The position numbers and the translations under genes were made by a program. 22,989 bases of DNA from JANLSO01 sp031362405 (GTDB taxonomy: Bacteria > Actinomycetota > Thermoleophilia > Miltoncostaeales > Miltoncostaeaceae): contig JANLSO010000150.1 of the NCBI GenBank assembly GCA_031362405.1, positions 1-22,989 on the forward strand, written 5' to 3'. The stretch's first letter is position 1. Every line of letters starts with the position of its first letter. Below, piece after piece: positions 1 through 8,043 of the stretch. A model generated the notes under the pieces. That model made no database searches, had not been told where the DNA came from, and saw nothing but the letters and a program-made list of their open reading frames with translations.

Positions 1-510
1 CTGCGTGGCGTCGGGTTCGATGCCAATCCCGCCGTGGAGGTAGCAGGTGTCGATGAGGGTGATCCGCGATCCCACCTCGGCGGCGGCGGAAATGATGGCC
101 TCCCCCATCGCGTTCGGTTCGGCGTACGGCTCGCCGCCGCGCCCGTGATGGAGGTAGTGGAACTCGCCGACGCAGGTGATCCCGGCGAGCGCCATCTCCC
201 CGAACACGGCGCGTGCGAGCCGGTGGTAGCGATCGGGGTCGATCCGCTCCGCGCACGCGTACATCTGCTCGCGCCAGGTCCAAAACGAGCCGCGGCTCCG
301 TTGGGTGCGTCCACGGATCGCCCGCTGAAACGCGGGGCTGTGGGCGTTGGCAAAGCCGGGTAGCGTCAGCCCGGCAAGCCTTTCAGCCCCGCTGGGCGCC
401 GGGGCGCCGGGCGTCACCGCGATCATCCGATCACCCTCGATCTCGATCAGCACGTCGGCCACCGCGGTCTCGCCTCCCAGCCAGGCAAGTTCGCAGTGGT
501 AGGCGCTCAT
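1..510 (-). CDS. hutF: Formimidoylglutamate deiminase (HutF), N-terminal 170 residues, cut by window edge
   Basis: HutF is a metal-dependent amidohydrolase that converts N-formimidoyl-L-glutamate to N-formyl-L-glutamate and ammonia, the fourth step of the five-step histidine degradation route. The family is recognised from LPGFANAHS (50-58), FQRAIRG (61-67), SFWTWREQMYA (75-85) and the GITCVGEFHYLHH stretch (110-122), all placed as in HutF proteins. The ATG at 510 lies inside the stop of the preceding deformylase gene (ATGA overlap), which implies translational coupling. The gene continues past position 1, so the remaining metal ligands cannot be seen. One oddity: the family's metal-binding H-x-H near residue 57 reads His57-Ser58-Pro59, so the second ligand histidine is missing (codon CCC where CAC is expected). 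Family assignment is firm; activity is uncertain. Confidence 0.88.
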   Translation of the reverse strand, partial: MSAYHCELAWLGGETAVADVLIEIEGDRMIAVTPGAPAPSGAERLAGLTLPGFANAHSPAFQRAIRGRTQRSRGSFWTWREQMYACAERIDPDRYHRLARAVFGEMALAGITCVGEFHYLHHGRGGEPYAEPNAMGEAIISAAAEVGSRITLIDTCYLHGGIGIEPDATQ

Positions 511-1082
511 GACCCGATACGGCGGGCGAACGCGGTGATCCGCTCGACGAACGCGTCGCGGTGGTACCTCTCGAACTGCTCCCAGGTCGTGAACGAGGTC
601 GGGTCGGTCACGCGGTCGAGGAAGAGGATGCCTTCGAGGTGGTCGTACTCGTGCTGAAAGGTCCCGGCGGTGAGGCCACGCTTGATCTCCTCGTGAGGGT
701 TCCCGTCGCGGTCGGAATAGCTCACACGGATGCTCACTGCCCGACTGACCGTGCCACGCAGGTCGGGCACCGACAGGCAGCCCTCGTTGATATCGACCCG
801 CTCGTCGTCAGCGAACTCCAGGGTCGGGTTCACGATCACCGTGAGGGGAATCGGCGGCTTGTACGGGTAGCGTGGGTTGTGCGGCCGCACTTCGATCACC
901 GCGATGCGTACGGGCTCGCCGACCTGGTTGGCCGCCAGACCCGCCCCGTTGGCGTGACGCATCGTGTCGATGAGGTCGTCGATGAACGTCTGGGCTTCCG
1001 CGCTCGCCAGCTCGTCGGGCCGCAGCTCGCGGGCGCGTTTGCGGAGGGCCGGGTGGCCGACGCTCACGATCGGGAGGATCAC
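507..1082 (-). CDS. def: Peptide-deformylase-family enzyme inside the hut operon
   Basis: Peptide deformylases are metal hydrolases that remove the formyl group from an N-formylated amine and release formate. All three family motifs are intact in this 191-residue protein: GAGLAANQ (46-53), EGCLS (100-104, metal ligand Cys102) and HEYDH (144-148, ligands His144 and His148, catalytic Glu145). A tail of about 30 residues (TTWEQFERYHRDAF and after) follows the core. The start is the GTG at 1082, which overlaps the hutU stop (GTGA); the stop overlaps the hutF start (ATGA). The reading frame is open further upstream but there it only shadows hutU. Its position between hutU and hutF, coupled on both sides, is unexpected for a translation enzyme. 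It suggests that it may deformylate N-formylglutamate in place of HutG. Standard Met-peptide deformylase activity remains the default alternative. Confidence 0.9.
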   Translation of the reverse strand: MILPIVSVGHPALRKRARELRPDELASAEAQTFIDDLIDTMRHANGAGLAANQVGEPVRIAVIEVRPHNPRYPYKPPIPLTVIVNPTLEFADDERVDINEGCLSVPDLRGTVSRAVSIRVSYSDRDGNPHEEIKRGLTAGTFQHEYDHLEGILFLDRVTDPTSFTTWEQFERYHRDAFVERITAFARRIGS

Positions 1083-2740
1083 GCCGGGCCTTCGGTCATC
1101 GGTATCCGCACGCCGCGCTCGGCGGCCACATCGGTGGCTCGTTCGTAGCCGGCGTCGGCGTGACGGATTACTCCCATCCCGGGATCGTTCGTCAGCACCC
1201 GTTCCAGTTTCTGGACCGCGAGGTCGGTGCCGTCGGCAAGGCACACCATCCCTGCGTGAATCGAGCGCCCCATCCCGACTCCCCCACCGTGGTGGATGCT
1301 CACCCATGTCGCACCGCTTGACGTGTTGACCAGAGCGCTCAGAAGCGGCCAGTCGGCGATGGCGTCGCTCCCGTCCTTCATAGATTCGGTTTCACGGTAT
1401 GGGGAGGCCACCGATCCCGAGTCGAGGTGATCCCGGCCGATTACGATCGGGGCCTTCAACTCACCGCGACGGACCATCTCGTTGAACCGCAACCCCAGGC
1501 GGTGGCGCTCGCCGTAGCCGAGCCAGCAGATACGCGCGGGGAGTCCCTGGAACGCGACCTGTTCTCCAGCCATACGGATCCAGCGGGCGAGGTGCTCGTC
1601 GTCGGGGAACTCCTCGAGTACCGCCCGGTCGGTGGCGGCGATGTCGGCGGGGTCGCCGCTCAATGCCACCCAGCGAAACGGCCCCTTTCCTTCGCAGAAC
1701 AGCGGCCGGATGTACTCGGGGATGAATCCCGGGTACTCGAATGCCCGCTCGAACCCGCCCAGGCGCGCCTCGGTGCGCAGGCTGTTGCCGTAGTCGAAGA
1801 CAACGCTGCCCTGATCGCGGAAGCCGACCATTGCCGCGCAGTGCTTGGCCATGCTCGCCCGGGCTAGACGCACGAGTTCGTCGGAGTCTTCGACCGCAAG
1901 AGATGCGGCCTCATCGACGGTGTACCCCTCGGGCACGTAGCTCAAGGGGTCGTGGGCGCTGGTCTGGTCGGTGACGATGTCGGCGGGAAATCCGACCTCC
2001 AGCAGCTCAGCCACGATGGTGGCGGCGTTTCCCACAAGGCCGATCGATCGCGGTTGCCCGAGTTTTTGCCAGTGCAGGCAACTGCGGATCGCCTCATCGA
2101 GGTTATGCGCCTCCTCGTCGAGGTAGCGGGTTTCGATGCGCCGGGCGATACGGCTGGGGTCGACGTCGATACACAGAGCCACCCCGCCGTTCATCGTCAC
2201 CGAAAGCGGTTGGGCGCCACCCATTCCCCCGAGACCGGCGGTGACGGTGATCGTGCGCGCGAGTGTGCCGCCGAACGTGCGGCGGGCGATCTCGGCGAAG
2301 CATTCGTAGGTGCCCTGGAGGATTCCCTGGGTACCGATGTAGATCCACGACCCGGCGGTCATCTGGCCGTACATCGTGAGGCCCATCGCCTCCAGGCGAC
2401 GGAACTCGTCCCAGTCGGCCCATTCGGGAACCAGGTTGCTGTTGGCGAGCAGCACCCGCGGCGCCCATTCGTGAGTGCGAAACACTCCGACCGGCTTGCC
2501 GCTTTGGACGAGCATCGTCTCGTCGTCGGCCAGCGTGGTGAGCGTGCGGGCCATGGCATCGAAGGCGTCCCAGCTCCGGGCGGCCCGGCCGGTTCCACCG
2601 TAGACGACCAAGTCGTCGGGGCGTTCGGCGACCTCGGGGTCAAGGTTGTTGTGCAGCATCCGGTGGGCGGCCTCCTGCGGCCAACCCCGGCAGATCAGAT
2701 CCCTCCCGCGACGTGCCCGAACCGGACGTGGACCGCTCAC
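1079..2740 (-). CDS. hutU: Urocanate hydratase (urocanase)
   Basis: HutU adds water to urocanate to give 4-imidazolone-5-propionate, using tightly bound NAD+ as an electrophile; it is the second step of histidine degradation in the cytoplasm. The protein is 553 residues, the usual family length. It begins with the conserved CRGWPQEAAHRML block (17-29), then VYGGTGRAARSW, SGKPVGVFRTHEWAPRVL, the glycine-rich NAD-binding GLGGMGGAQPL (169-179) and, near residue 400, FCEGKGPFRW, which carries the family's conserved cysteine. The GTG at 2740 is chosen because it gives the family length and overlaps the hutH stop by 4 bp; the frame is open much further upstream but that part only shadows hutH. Its own stop overlaps the GTG of the deformylase gene. 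Confidence 0.96.
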   Translation of the reverse strand: MSGPRPVRARRGRDLICRGWPQEAAHRMLHNNLDPEVAERPDDLVVYGGTGRAARSWDAFDAMARTLTTLADDETMLVQSGKPVGVFRTHEWAPRVLLANSNLVPEWADWDEFRRLEAMGLTMYGQMTAGSWIYIGTQGILQGTYECFAEIARRTFGGTLARTITVTAGLGGMGGAQPLSVTMNGGVALCIDVDPSRIARRIETRYLDEEAHNLDEAIRSCLHWQKLGQPRSIGLVGNAATIVAELLEVGFPADIVTDQTSAHDPLSYVPEGYTVDEAASLAVEDSDELVRLARASMAKHCAAMVGFRDQGSVVFDYGNSLRTEARLGGFERAFEYPGFIPEYIRPLFCEGKGPFRWVALSGDPADIAATDRAVLEEFPDDEHLARWIRMAGEQVAFQGLPARICWLGYGERHRLGLRFNEMVRRGELKAPIVIGRDHLDSGSVASPYRETESMKDGSDAIADWPLLSALVNTSSGATWVSIHHGGGVGMGRSIHAGMVCLADGTDLAVQKLERVLTNDPGMGVIRHADAGYERATDVAAERGVRIPMTEGPA

Positions 2741-4278
2741 ATCGACTCCAGCTCTCCGACGGCGGCCGCCACGGCCGCGAGTATTGATCCGTCCCCAAGA
2801 GCATCCTCCACGGCACGCAGCTCCGACGACCACCACCGGTCGGGGCCGGAGCCACCCACCCGTTCGCGCACGGCGCCGAGCGCGGCGCCCGTGCCCGCCG
2901 CCGGTGCGAGCGGCGCCCGAAACTCGAGGGCGGTCGCGGCGCAGGTGATCTCCACCGCCAGGATCCGCCGCAGGTTGTCGACCGAGCGGCGCAGTTTGCG
3001 GGCAGCGGCCCAGCCGTTGGAGACGTGGTCTTCTTGCATCGCGCTCGTCGGAAGTGACTGCACCGAGGCGGGCGACGCGAGGCGTTGATTGTCGAGGGCC
3101 ATCGCTGCCTGGGTGTAGTGGGCGATCATCAGGCCGCTGTTGACACCGGGGTCCGGCGTGAGAAACGGGGGCAGGCCATACGAGCGCCCGACGTCGAGCA
3201 TGCGGTCGGTGCGGCGCTCGGCGATCGCCGACAGCTCGGAGATCGCGATCGCGAGGAAGTCGCAGATCAGAGCAAGTGGCGCGCCATGGAAGTTGCCGCA
3301 GCTCTCGACGCGTCCGTCGGGGAGGACCATCGGGTTGTCGATCGCCGCATCGAGCTCGGCCTCGGCCACCCGCCGCGCATGGGCGAGCGTGTCGAGCGCC
3401 GCACCGTGAACCTGCGGAGTGCACCGCAGCGAGTACGCGTCTTGCACCCGTGGGTCGCCCTCGCGGTGGGAGGCGACGATCTCCGAACCCTGCAGGAGCC
3501 GGCGTAGGTTGGCGGCACTCGCGGCTTGGCCGACCTGGGGGCGCAGGGCCTGAAGGTCGGCGGCAAAGGCTCGATCGGTGCCGAGCAGACCTTCGACGGT
3601 CATCGCCGCCGCGACATCCGCGGCCCGCGACAACGCCGCCAGGTCATGCAGGGCGAGGCAGAGCATCCCGAGGATGCCGTCGGTGCCGTTGATGAGCGCG
3701 AGCCCTTCCTTGGCGCGCAGCTTCAGGGGCGCGCGGCGCGCCGAGGCGAGCGCCACAGCGCCGGAGATCACCCCGCCCGATGCATCCCGCGCCTCCCCCT
3801 CCCCGATCAGCACCAGGGCGCAGTGAGCCAGCGGGGCGAGATCGCCACTGGCACCGAGCGATCCGTGCTCGTAGACGACCGGCGTGAGGTGGGCATTCAG
3901 AAGCGCGAGTTGTAGATCCACGACCTCCGGCCGGGCGCCGCTATAGCCCATCGCCAAACTGCGGGCACGAAGTAGGAGCATCGCCCGAACGGCCTCGTCC
4001 TCAATCGTCGCGCCCATGCCGGTGGCGTGCGACCGCACGAGCGCTATCTGCAGCTCGGCGGTGCGCTCCGGCGGGATCACGACCTCGGCCAGAGAGCCAA
4101 AGCCGGTCGTTACGCCGTACACCGGTTCGACGGCCGCGATGAACCCATCGATGAGGCCCGCCGATCGCTCCATGGCCGCGCGGGCGGCGGAAGAAAGACC
4201 GACCGTCGACCCCTCCCGTGCGACGGCGACCACATCGTCGACCGATAGCCCACGGCCCCTGAGGCTGACCGTCCTCAT
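2737..4278 (-). CDS. hutH: Histidine ammonia-lyase (histidase)
   Basis: HutH removes ammonia from L-histidine to give trans-urocanate, the first committed step of histidine degradation. The 513-residue protein carries the Ala143-Ser144-Gly145 triad (in GSLGASGDLAPLAH) that cyclises to the MIO electrophile, the YGVTTGFG block with catalytic Tyr54, and QDAYSLRCTPQVHG in the second half. These features and the length match histidase better than the plant-type phenylalanine lyases, and the adjoining hutU settles the assignment. Translation starts at the ATG at 4278. The stop overlaps the hutU GTG. The 42 bp before it, after the upstream oxidase gene, is occupied by a strong palindrome (4295-4327). 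A clear Shine-Dalgarno sequence is not seen. Confidence 0.96.
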   Translation of the reverse strand: MRTVSLRGRGLSVDDVVAVAREGSTVGLSSAARAAMERSAGLIDGFIAAVEPVYGVTTGFGSLAEVVIPPERTAELQIALVRSHATGMGATIEDEAVRAMLLLRARSLAMGYSGARPEVVDLQLALLNAHLTPVVYEHGSLGASGDLAPLAHCALVLIGEGEARDASGGVISGAVALASARRAPLKLRAKEGLALINGTDGILGMLCLALHDLAALSRAADVAAAMTVEGLLGTDRAFAADLQALRPQVGQAASAANLRRLLQGSEIVASHREGDPRVQDAYSLRCTPQVHGAALDTLAHARRVAEAELDAAIDNPMVLPDGRVESCGNFHGAPLALICDFLAIAISELSAIAERRTDRMLDVGRSYGLPPFLTPDPGVNSGLMIAHYTQAAMALDNQRLASPASVQSLPTSAMQEDHVSNGWAAARKLRRSVDNLRRILAVEITCAATALEFRAPLAPAAGTGAALGAVRERVGGSGPDRWWSSELRAVEDALGDGSILAAVAAAVGELESM

Positions 4279-4294
4279 CGAGTCGAGGACCCCA

Positions 4295-4327
4295 TGCAGA
4301 GATCGGTGCCTGGCACCGATCTATGCA
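4295..4327. repeat. REP-like palindrome, GGTGCC-T-GGCACC core
   Basis: A 33-nt imperfect palindrome. The inner arms AGATCGGTGCC (4300-4310) and GGCACCGATCT (4312-4322) are perfect around a single central T; with one mismatch (4299/4323) the pairing extends through TGCA at both ends. It lies between the oxidase gene (its stop codon is in the right arm) and hutH. There is no U-tract on either strand, so it is not a classical intrinsic terminator. The core recurs elsewhere in the window. Confidence 0.8.
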
Positions 4328-5391
4328 CGATATGCCGCGCGGACGAGGTCGGGGCCGATCTCGCCGATGTTGGCGCAGCCGGCGAGGATCATCGCGTTCT
4401 CGATCTCGGCGAGGATCTGGGCGAGGGCGGCCGCGATGCCTTCGCGGCCGGCGGCGCCGTTGGCCCAGGCGATCGGTCGGCCGATCAACACGGCCTGAGC
4501 TCCGAGAGCAACGGCCTTGATGACGTCGGTTCCCCGGCGCACGCCACTGTCGAGGTAGATCTCGCAGCGGCCGGCAACGCGCGCGGCGATCTCCGGAAGG
4601 GCCTCGATCGTTGGCAGGGCGGTATCGAGTTGACGGCCGCCGTGGTTCGAGACGATCACCCCACTGACGCCCGCCTCGATGGCCCTGACTGCGTCGTCGG
4701 GATGAAGCAAACCCTTGACCACCACCGGCAGCCCGGCCGTCGCGACGAAACGCTCGATGTCGTCCCAACCGAGGTCGAGTTTCATCAGCGCCGTGACCTC
4801 ACCGGGGGTGATCGCCGCCGATCCGTCAGGAACGGGGACGCTCGGAAGCCGCAGATGAGGAGGGATCGCAAAGCCGTTGACCAGGTCGCGCTCGCGAAAC
4901 CCATAGGCGGGAACGTCGACGGTGACGATCAGGGCTCGGTAACCATGCTCATGGGCCCGAGCGATGACCTCCCCGGTCATCCCTGTGTCGCGGTACGGGT
5001 AGAGCTGGTACCAGCGAACGCCGTCCTTCCCGGCAATCGCGACGTCGGCCAGATCATGGTTCGACAAAGACGACAGGCACATCCCGAGACCTGCAGTGGC
5101 GGCGGCGGCGGCGGTGTTGAGGTCTCCGTCGGGGTGGATGCAGCCCTGATAGGCCATGGGCGCAACCAGGACGGGTGCTGCGATTTCGGTCCCGAGCACG
5201 GTCGTTGTGGTCGAGGCCGCTCCGGCCCCGCGCAGCATCCGCGGACGCAGGCGAAGCGCGGCGAACGCCGCCCGATTCTCGGCCACCGTCACCTCGTCGC
5301 CGGCACCGCCGGTGACATAGCCCCACGCGCCGGGATCCATGACGGCCTCGGCATGGCGCTCCCACTCGGCGAGGTTCGCGGGGGTGGTCAT
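4321..5391 (-). CDS. FMN-dependent 2-hydroxy-acid oxidase/dehydrogenase (lactate/glycolate oxidase family)
   Basis: Members oxidise an L-2-hydroxy acid to the 2-oxo acid on FMN, passing electrons to oxygen or another acceptor. The 356-residue protein has the N-terminal GYVTGGAGDE block (24-33; Tyr25), the FMN-contacting APMAYQGCIHPDGD (77-90), WYQLY (127-131), the FMN lysine in VVVKGLLH (223-230), the catalytic SNHGGRQLD (248-256; His250 and Arg253) and the phosphate-binding DSGVRRGTDVIKA and ALIGRP-like blocks near the C-terminus. No membrane segment is seen, so it resembles soluble oxidases rather than membrane-bound lactate dehydrogenase. The substrate cannot be read from sequence. Its ATG at 5391 overlaps the ATPase stop (ATGA), tying it to the importer; with hutH downstream, imidazole-lactate is an attractive but unproven substrate. 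Confidence 0.9.
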   Translation of the reverse strand: MTTPANLAEWERHAEAVMDPGAWGYVTGGAGDEVTVAENRAAFAALRLRPRMLRGAGAASTTTTVLGTEIAAPVLVAPMAYQGCIHPDGDLNTAAAAATAGLGMCLSSLSNHDLADVAIAGKDGVRWYQLYPYRDTGMTGEVIARAHEHGYRALIVTVDVPAYGFRERDLVNGFAIPPHLRLPSVPVPDGSAAITPGEVTALMKLDLGWDDIERFVATAGLPVVVKGLLHPDDAVRAIEAGVSGVIVSNHGGRQLDTALPTIEALPEIAARVAGRCEIYLDSGVRRGTDVIKAVALGAQAVLIGRPIAWANGAAGREGIAAALAQILAEIENAMILAGCANIGEIGPDLVRAAYRA

Positions 5392-6158
5392 GGCGAGCTG
5401 CGGCCCGCCTCCTCGCGAAGGCTTTCGAGCACGCGGGTCTTCGTGGCGAGGAACTCCGGAGTGCTCAGCTGCTCGTGCCGACGGGGCCGCTCGAGCGGAA
5501 CCGGCAGCTCCTGCTTGATCCGGCCCGGGCGGATGGTCATCACGAGCACCCGGTCGGAGATGAAGACGGCTTCCTCGACGTCGTGGGTGACGAACAGAAC
5601 GGTGAGCCGGTGCTGCTCCCAGACCTCGGTGAGAAGCTCCTGCATGCTCTGCCGTGTCAGGGCGTCCAGAGCGCCGAACGGCTCGTCCATGAGAAGGATG
5701 CTCGGTTGGTACGACAGCGATCGCGCGATCGCGACGCGCTGGCGCATCCCACCTGAGAGCTGCGTCGGGTAGGCGTCGGCGAACTCCGAGAGACCCACCA
5801 GGCCGAGGTAGTCGCGCGCCCGCGCCCGGCGCTCGGCGGCGGAGATCGGCTCGGCCCGTAGGGCGAACTCGATGTTCTTGACCGCCGACATCCAGGGAAA
5901 CAGCGTGTAGGTCTGAAAGACGACCCCACGGTCACGGCCGGGGCCGATGACCGGTGTCCCGTCGACGAGCGCCGAACCGGAACTCGCCTCCTGGAGCCCG
6001 GCGAGGATGCCGAGCACCGTGCTCTTGCCGCACCCTGACGTGCCGACGAGCGTGACGAACTCGTTCTCTGCGATATCGAAGCTCGCCCCATCGACCGCGT
6101 GAACGTCACCGCTACGGGACGTAAACGTCTTCGCCAGATCACGGACCTGGATTTTCAT
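5388..6158 (-). CDS. ABC importer ATP-binding protein, nitrate/sulfonate/taurine (NitT/TauT) type
   Basis: This is the cytoplasmic ATPase that powers the importer formed with the two upstream genes. The 256-residue protein carries Walker A GTSGCGKST (39-47), Q-loop Gln82, signature LSGGM (134-138), Walker B ILLMDEP (154-160) and a downstream FVTHD switch histidine. Length and motif context (QTYTLFPWM, RQRVAIARS, DALTRQSMQELL) are those of the SsuB/TauB/NrtD group. The ATG at 6158 is chosen because it overlaps the permease stop by 4 bp (ATGA) and begins the conserved MKIQVRDLAKTF. The stop in turn overlaps the oxidase start. Substrate specificity is set by the binding protein, not this subunit. 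Confidence 0.95.
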   Translation of the reverse strand: MKIQVRDLAKTFTSRSGDVHAVDGASFDIAENEFVTLVGTSGCGKSTVLGILAGLQEASSGSALVDGTPVIGPGRDRGVVFQTYTLFPWMSAVKNIEFALRAEPISAAERRARARDYLGLVGLSEFADAYPTQLSGGMRQRVAIARSLSYQPSILLMDEPFGALDALTRQSMQELLTEVWEQHRLTVLFVTHDVEEAVFISDRVLVMTIRPGRIKQELPVPLERPRRHEQLSTPEFLATKTRVLESLREEAGRSSP

Positions 6159-6985
6159 CGGCGTGCCTCCGCCCAGCGGAAGAGAACCCGCCCGAGCAGG
6201 CGCATGCCTTGATCGGTGACCAGGCCGAGGATGCCGAGGATGACGATGTAGGCGAACACCAGTCGGTTGTCGAGCGCCGTCTGAGCCCGGTTGATCCGGT
6301 ATCCAAAGCCGGAGGTAACGTTGACGATCTCGGCCAGCGTCACCCAGGTCCACGCCCAGCCGAGGGTGATGCGAAGTGAGTCCCAGATGGCGGGCATCGC
6401 CGAGGGCACGACGATCCGACCGAGGATCGCCGACTCACGCATCCCGAGGGTCCGCCCCACCTCGACGTGATCCATCGGAACCCGGCGGACGTCGTCGGCA
6501 ACCAGCAACGCAAGTTGGAAGACCGTCCCGAGGAAGACGATCAGGAACTTCTGCCCGTCGTCGATCCCGACCCAAAAGATGCTCAACGGAATGAACGCGA
6601 CGACGGGCGGGTAGCGCAAGAACTCGACGAGCGGGGTGAGCACCGCATGCCAGATCCGGAACGCGCCGGTGAGCACCCCCACGGGAATCGCAACAGCCGC
6701 CGCGATCAGGAAGCCGACGAGGATGCGGTAGACGCTGACCTTCGCGTCGTCCCACAACTCGCCGCCCTCGGCGACGTCGACGAAGCGTTCCCAGACATCG
6801 ATCGGACGCGGCAGCGCGAAGCTGCTCGTCAATTTCAGCTCGGTCGCGACCACCCACAGCACCAGCAAGAGGGCGAATGCGCCGACCGAGATCGCAAACG
6901 ACAGGGCCCGTGGGATCCCGGCACCGATCCGAAACAGCCCCTGCGCATGGCGCGCGGGCGCGGTGGCGACCATGTCGGTCGCCAC
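6155..6985 (-). CDS. ABC importer permease, SsuC/TauC type
   Basis: This inner-membrane channel subunit has 276 residues and about six hydrophobic segments. The first lies near residues 28-50, the second near 85-107, and a loop with the EAA-type coupling motif (EVGRTLGMRESAILGRIVVPSAMP) sits about two-thirds of the way along and contacts the ATPase. Two starts are possible in the same frame: GTG at 6985 (used here) and ATG at 6973. An AAGG about a dozen bases before the GTG slightly favours the longer form. It lies 29 bp after the binding-protein gene and overlaps the ATPase gene by 4 bp. Only one permease gene is present, so the channel is presumably a homodimer, as usual in this family. Confidence 0.93.
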   Translation of the reverse strand: MATDMVATAPARHAQGLFRIGAGIPRALSFAISVGAFALLLVLWVVATELKLTSSFALPRPIDVWERFVDVAEGGELWDDAKVSVYRILVGFLIAAAVAIPVGVLTGAFRIWHAVLTPLVEFLRYPPVVAFIPLSIFWVGIDDGQKFLIVFLGTVFQLALLVADDVRRVPMDHVEVGRTLGMRESAILGRIVVPSAMPAIWDSLRITLGWAWTWVTLAEIVNVTSGFGYRINRAQTALDNRLVFAYIVILGILGLVTDQGMRLLGRVLFRWAEARR

Positions 6986-7014
6986 CGCGTCGTTCGAGCC
7001 TTGGTGGTTCGGGC

Positions 7015-8040
7015 TCAGCCGGCGTTCGCCGCGGCCAGGTACTGGCCGTCGATGATCGTGGCCGGGTCGATCGGGTCGGTGATGATCTTGGCGTCGGTCG
7101 CGGCCTTCAGGACGTCAGCGACGACCGTCGCGAAGTTGCCCGTGAGGTCATTCGACTTCGCGTCGATGAACTCGACGCCCTTGTACGACTCCGCGCCCGG
7201 GTCGTAGCCAATGCCCTTGTTGATGCTCTTCTGGGCGCTGGCGGTGTTTGTCGTGTACTCCGTGACCGCCGCCTGCCAGGTGCGGATCAACGCGGCGATC
7301 TGGCCAGGATGCTCGTTCAGGTAGTCGTTACGCACGACCAGCACGTCGCTGACGAGGCCCGGCTTGATGTCGGCTGCGGCGAGAACCTTGAATCCGTCCT
7401 TCTTCTTCAGGGTCTCGGAAATGTAGGGCTCGTACGTCACGGCCACCGGAACGCGGCCGGCAAGCAAAGAGGTTCCGACCTCGGCGGCCTTGCCGAGCGA
7501 CTTGGTGATGTCCCCGTCACCCAGGCCCTCTTGGGCGAGCGCATAGTGCAGCAGCAGGTCGCTGGTGGTGCCCTCTTCATAGGCGACGGTCTTGCCTTTG
7601 AGGTCGGCGACGCTGGCGATCCCGTTCTCGGAGATGATCGCATCGGCCTGCAGGCTGTTGTCGAGCTGCATGACGATGGTGATCGGCGCCCCCGCGGCCG
7701 CGAACCGCAGTGCGGTGTGCGTGGCGATGTTGGCGACGTCCACCTTGCCGGCGATCAGGGCCGCGTTCAGCGGAGCGTCCGAGTCAAAGAGCTTGATGTC
7801 GACCTTCTCGATGCCCTGGGCTTCGAAGAGCATGTTGTCGTGGGCGACGTACCAGGGACCGTAACCGAGCCACGGCTCGGTCGCCATGCGAATCGTGCCC
7901 GGTTCAGGACCGGCGATCTTCGCGGGGGTGGTGTCGCTGCCGGCGGTGGACTTGCCGTCGCTGCCACAGGCGGACAGGCCGAGGACCAGGCCGATCGCGA
8001 CGAGCGCCGCGAGCAGGGTGGCCGCACGCGATTTACGCAT
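7015..8040 (-). CDS. ABC importer substrate-binding lipoprotein, SsuA/NMT1-like
   Basis: This exported solute-binding protein delivers the ligand to the permease. The 341 residues begin with a positively charged start (MRKSR), a hydrophobic stretch and a lipobox LSAC with Cys25 as the predicted lipidated residue, followed by a Gly/Ser/Asp/Thr linker. The mature part has the family's IRMATEPWLGYGPWYVA opening, then KVDVANIATHTALRFAAAG and VADLKGKTVAYEEGTTSDLLL, as in sulfonate, taurine and thiamine-precursor binding proteins. An AAGGAG (complement of 8050-8055) lies 9 nt before the ATG at 8040; an in-frame TTG at 8043 is 6 nt away and cannot be excluded. The gene begins 3 bp after the HisD-like gene. 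The ligand is unknown; context points to an imidazole-containing or hydroxy-acid compound. Confidence 0.93.
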   Translation of the reverse strand: MRKSRAATLLAALVAIGLVLGLSACGSDGKSTAGSDTTPAKIAGPEPGTIRMATEPWLGYGPWYVAHDNMLFEAQGIEKVDIKLFDSDAPLNAALIAGKVDVANIATHTALRFAAAGAPITIVMQLDNSLQADAIISENGIASVADLKGKTVAYEEGTTSDLLLHYALAQEGLGDGDITKSLGKAAEVGTSLLAGRVPVAVTYEPYISETLKKKDGFKVLAAADIKPGLVSDVLVVRNDYLNEHPGQIAALIRTWQAAVTEYTTNTASAQKSINKGIGYDPGAESYKGVEFIDAKSNDLTGNFATVVADVLKAATDAKIITDPIDPATIIDGQYLAAANAG

Positions 8041-8043
8041 CAA

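Noticed and set aside
1952..3088. Plus-strand open frame of 378 codons
   Set aside because: Antisense to hutU and hutH; no recognisable protein features.
2741..3424. N-terminal extension of the hutU frame
   Set aside because: The added part is out-of-frame hutH sequence; GTG 2740 gives the normal urocanase length and a 4-bp overlap.
4295..4327. Intrinsic terminator for the oxidase gene
   Set aside because: The stem is strong but neither strand has a U-tract after it, and hutH follows closely in the same direction; treated as a REP-like repeat.
4294..5772. Plus-strand open frame of 492 codons
   Set aside because: It is antisense to the FMN oxidase and ATPase genes, whose motifs are complete on the minus strand; long antisense frames are common at this GC content.
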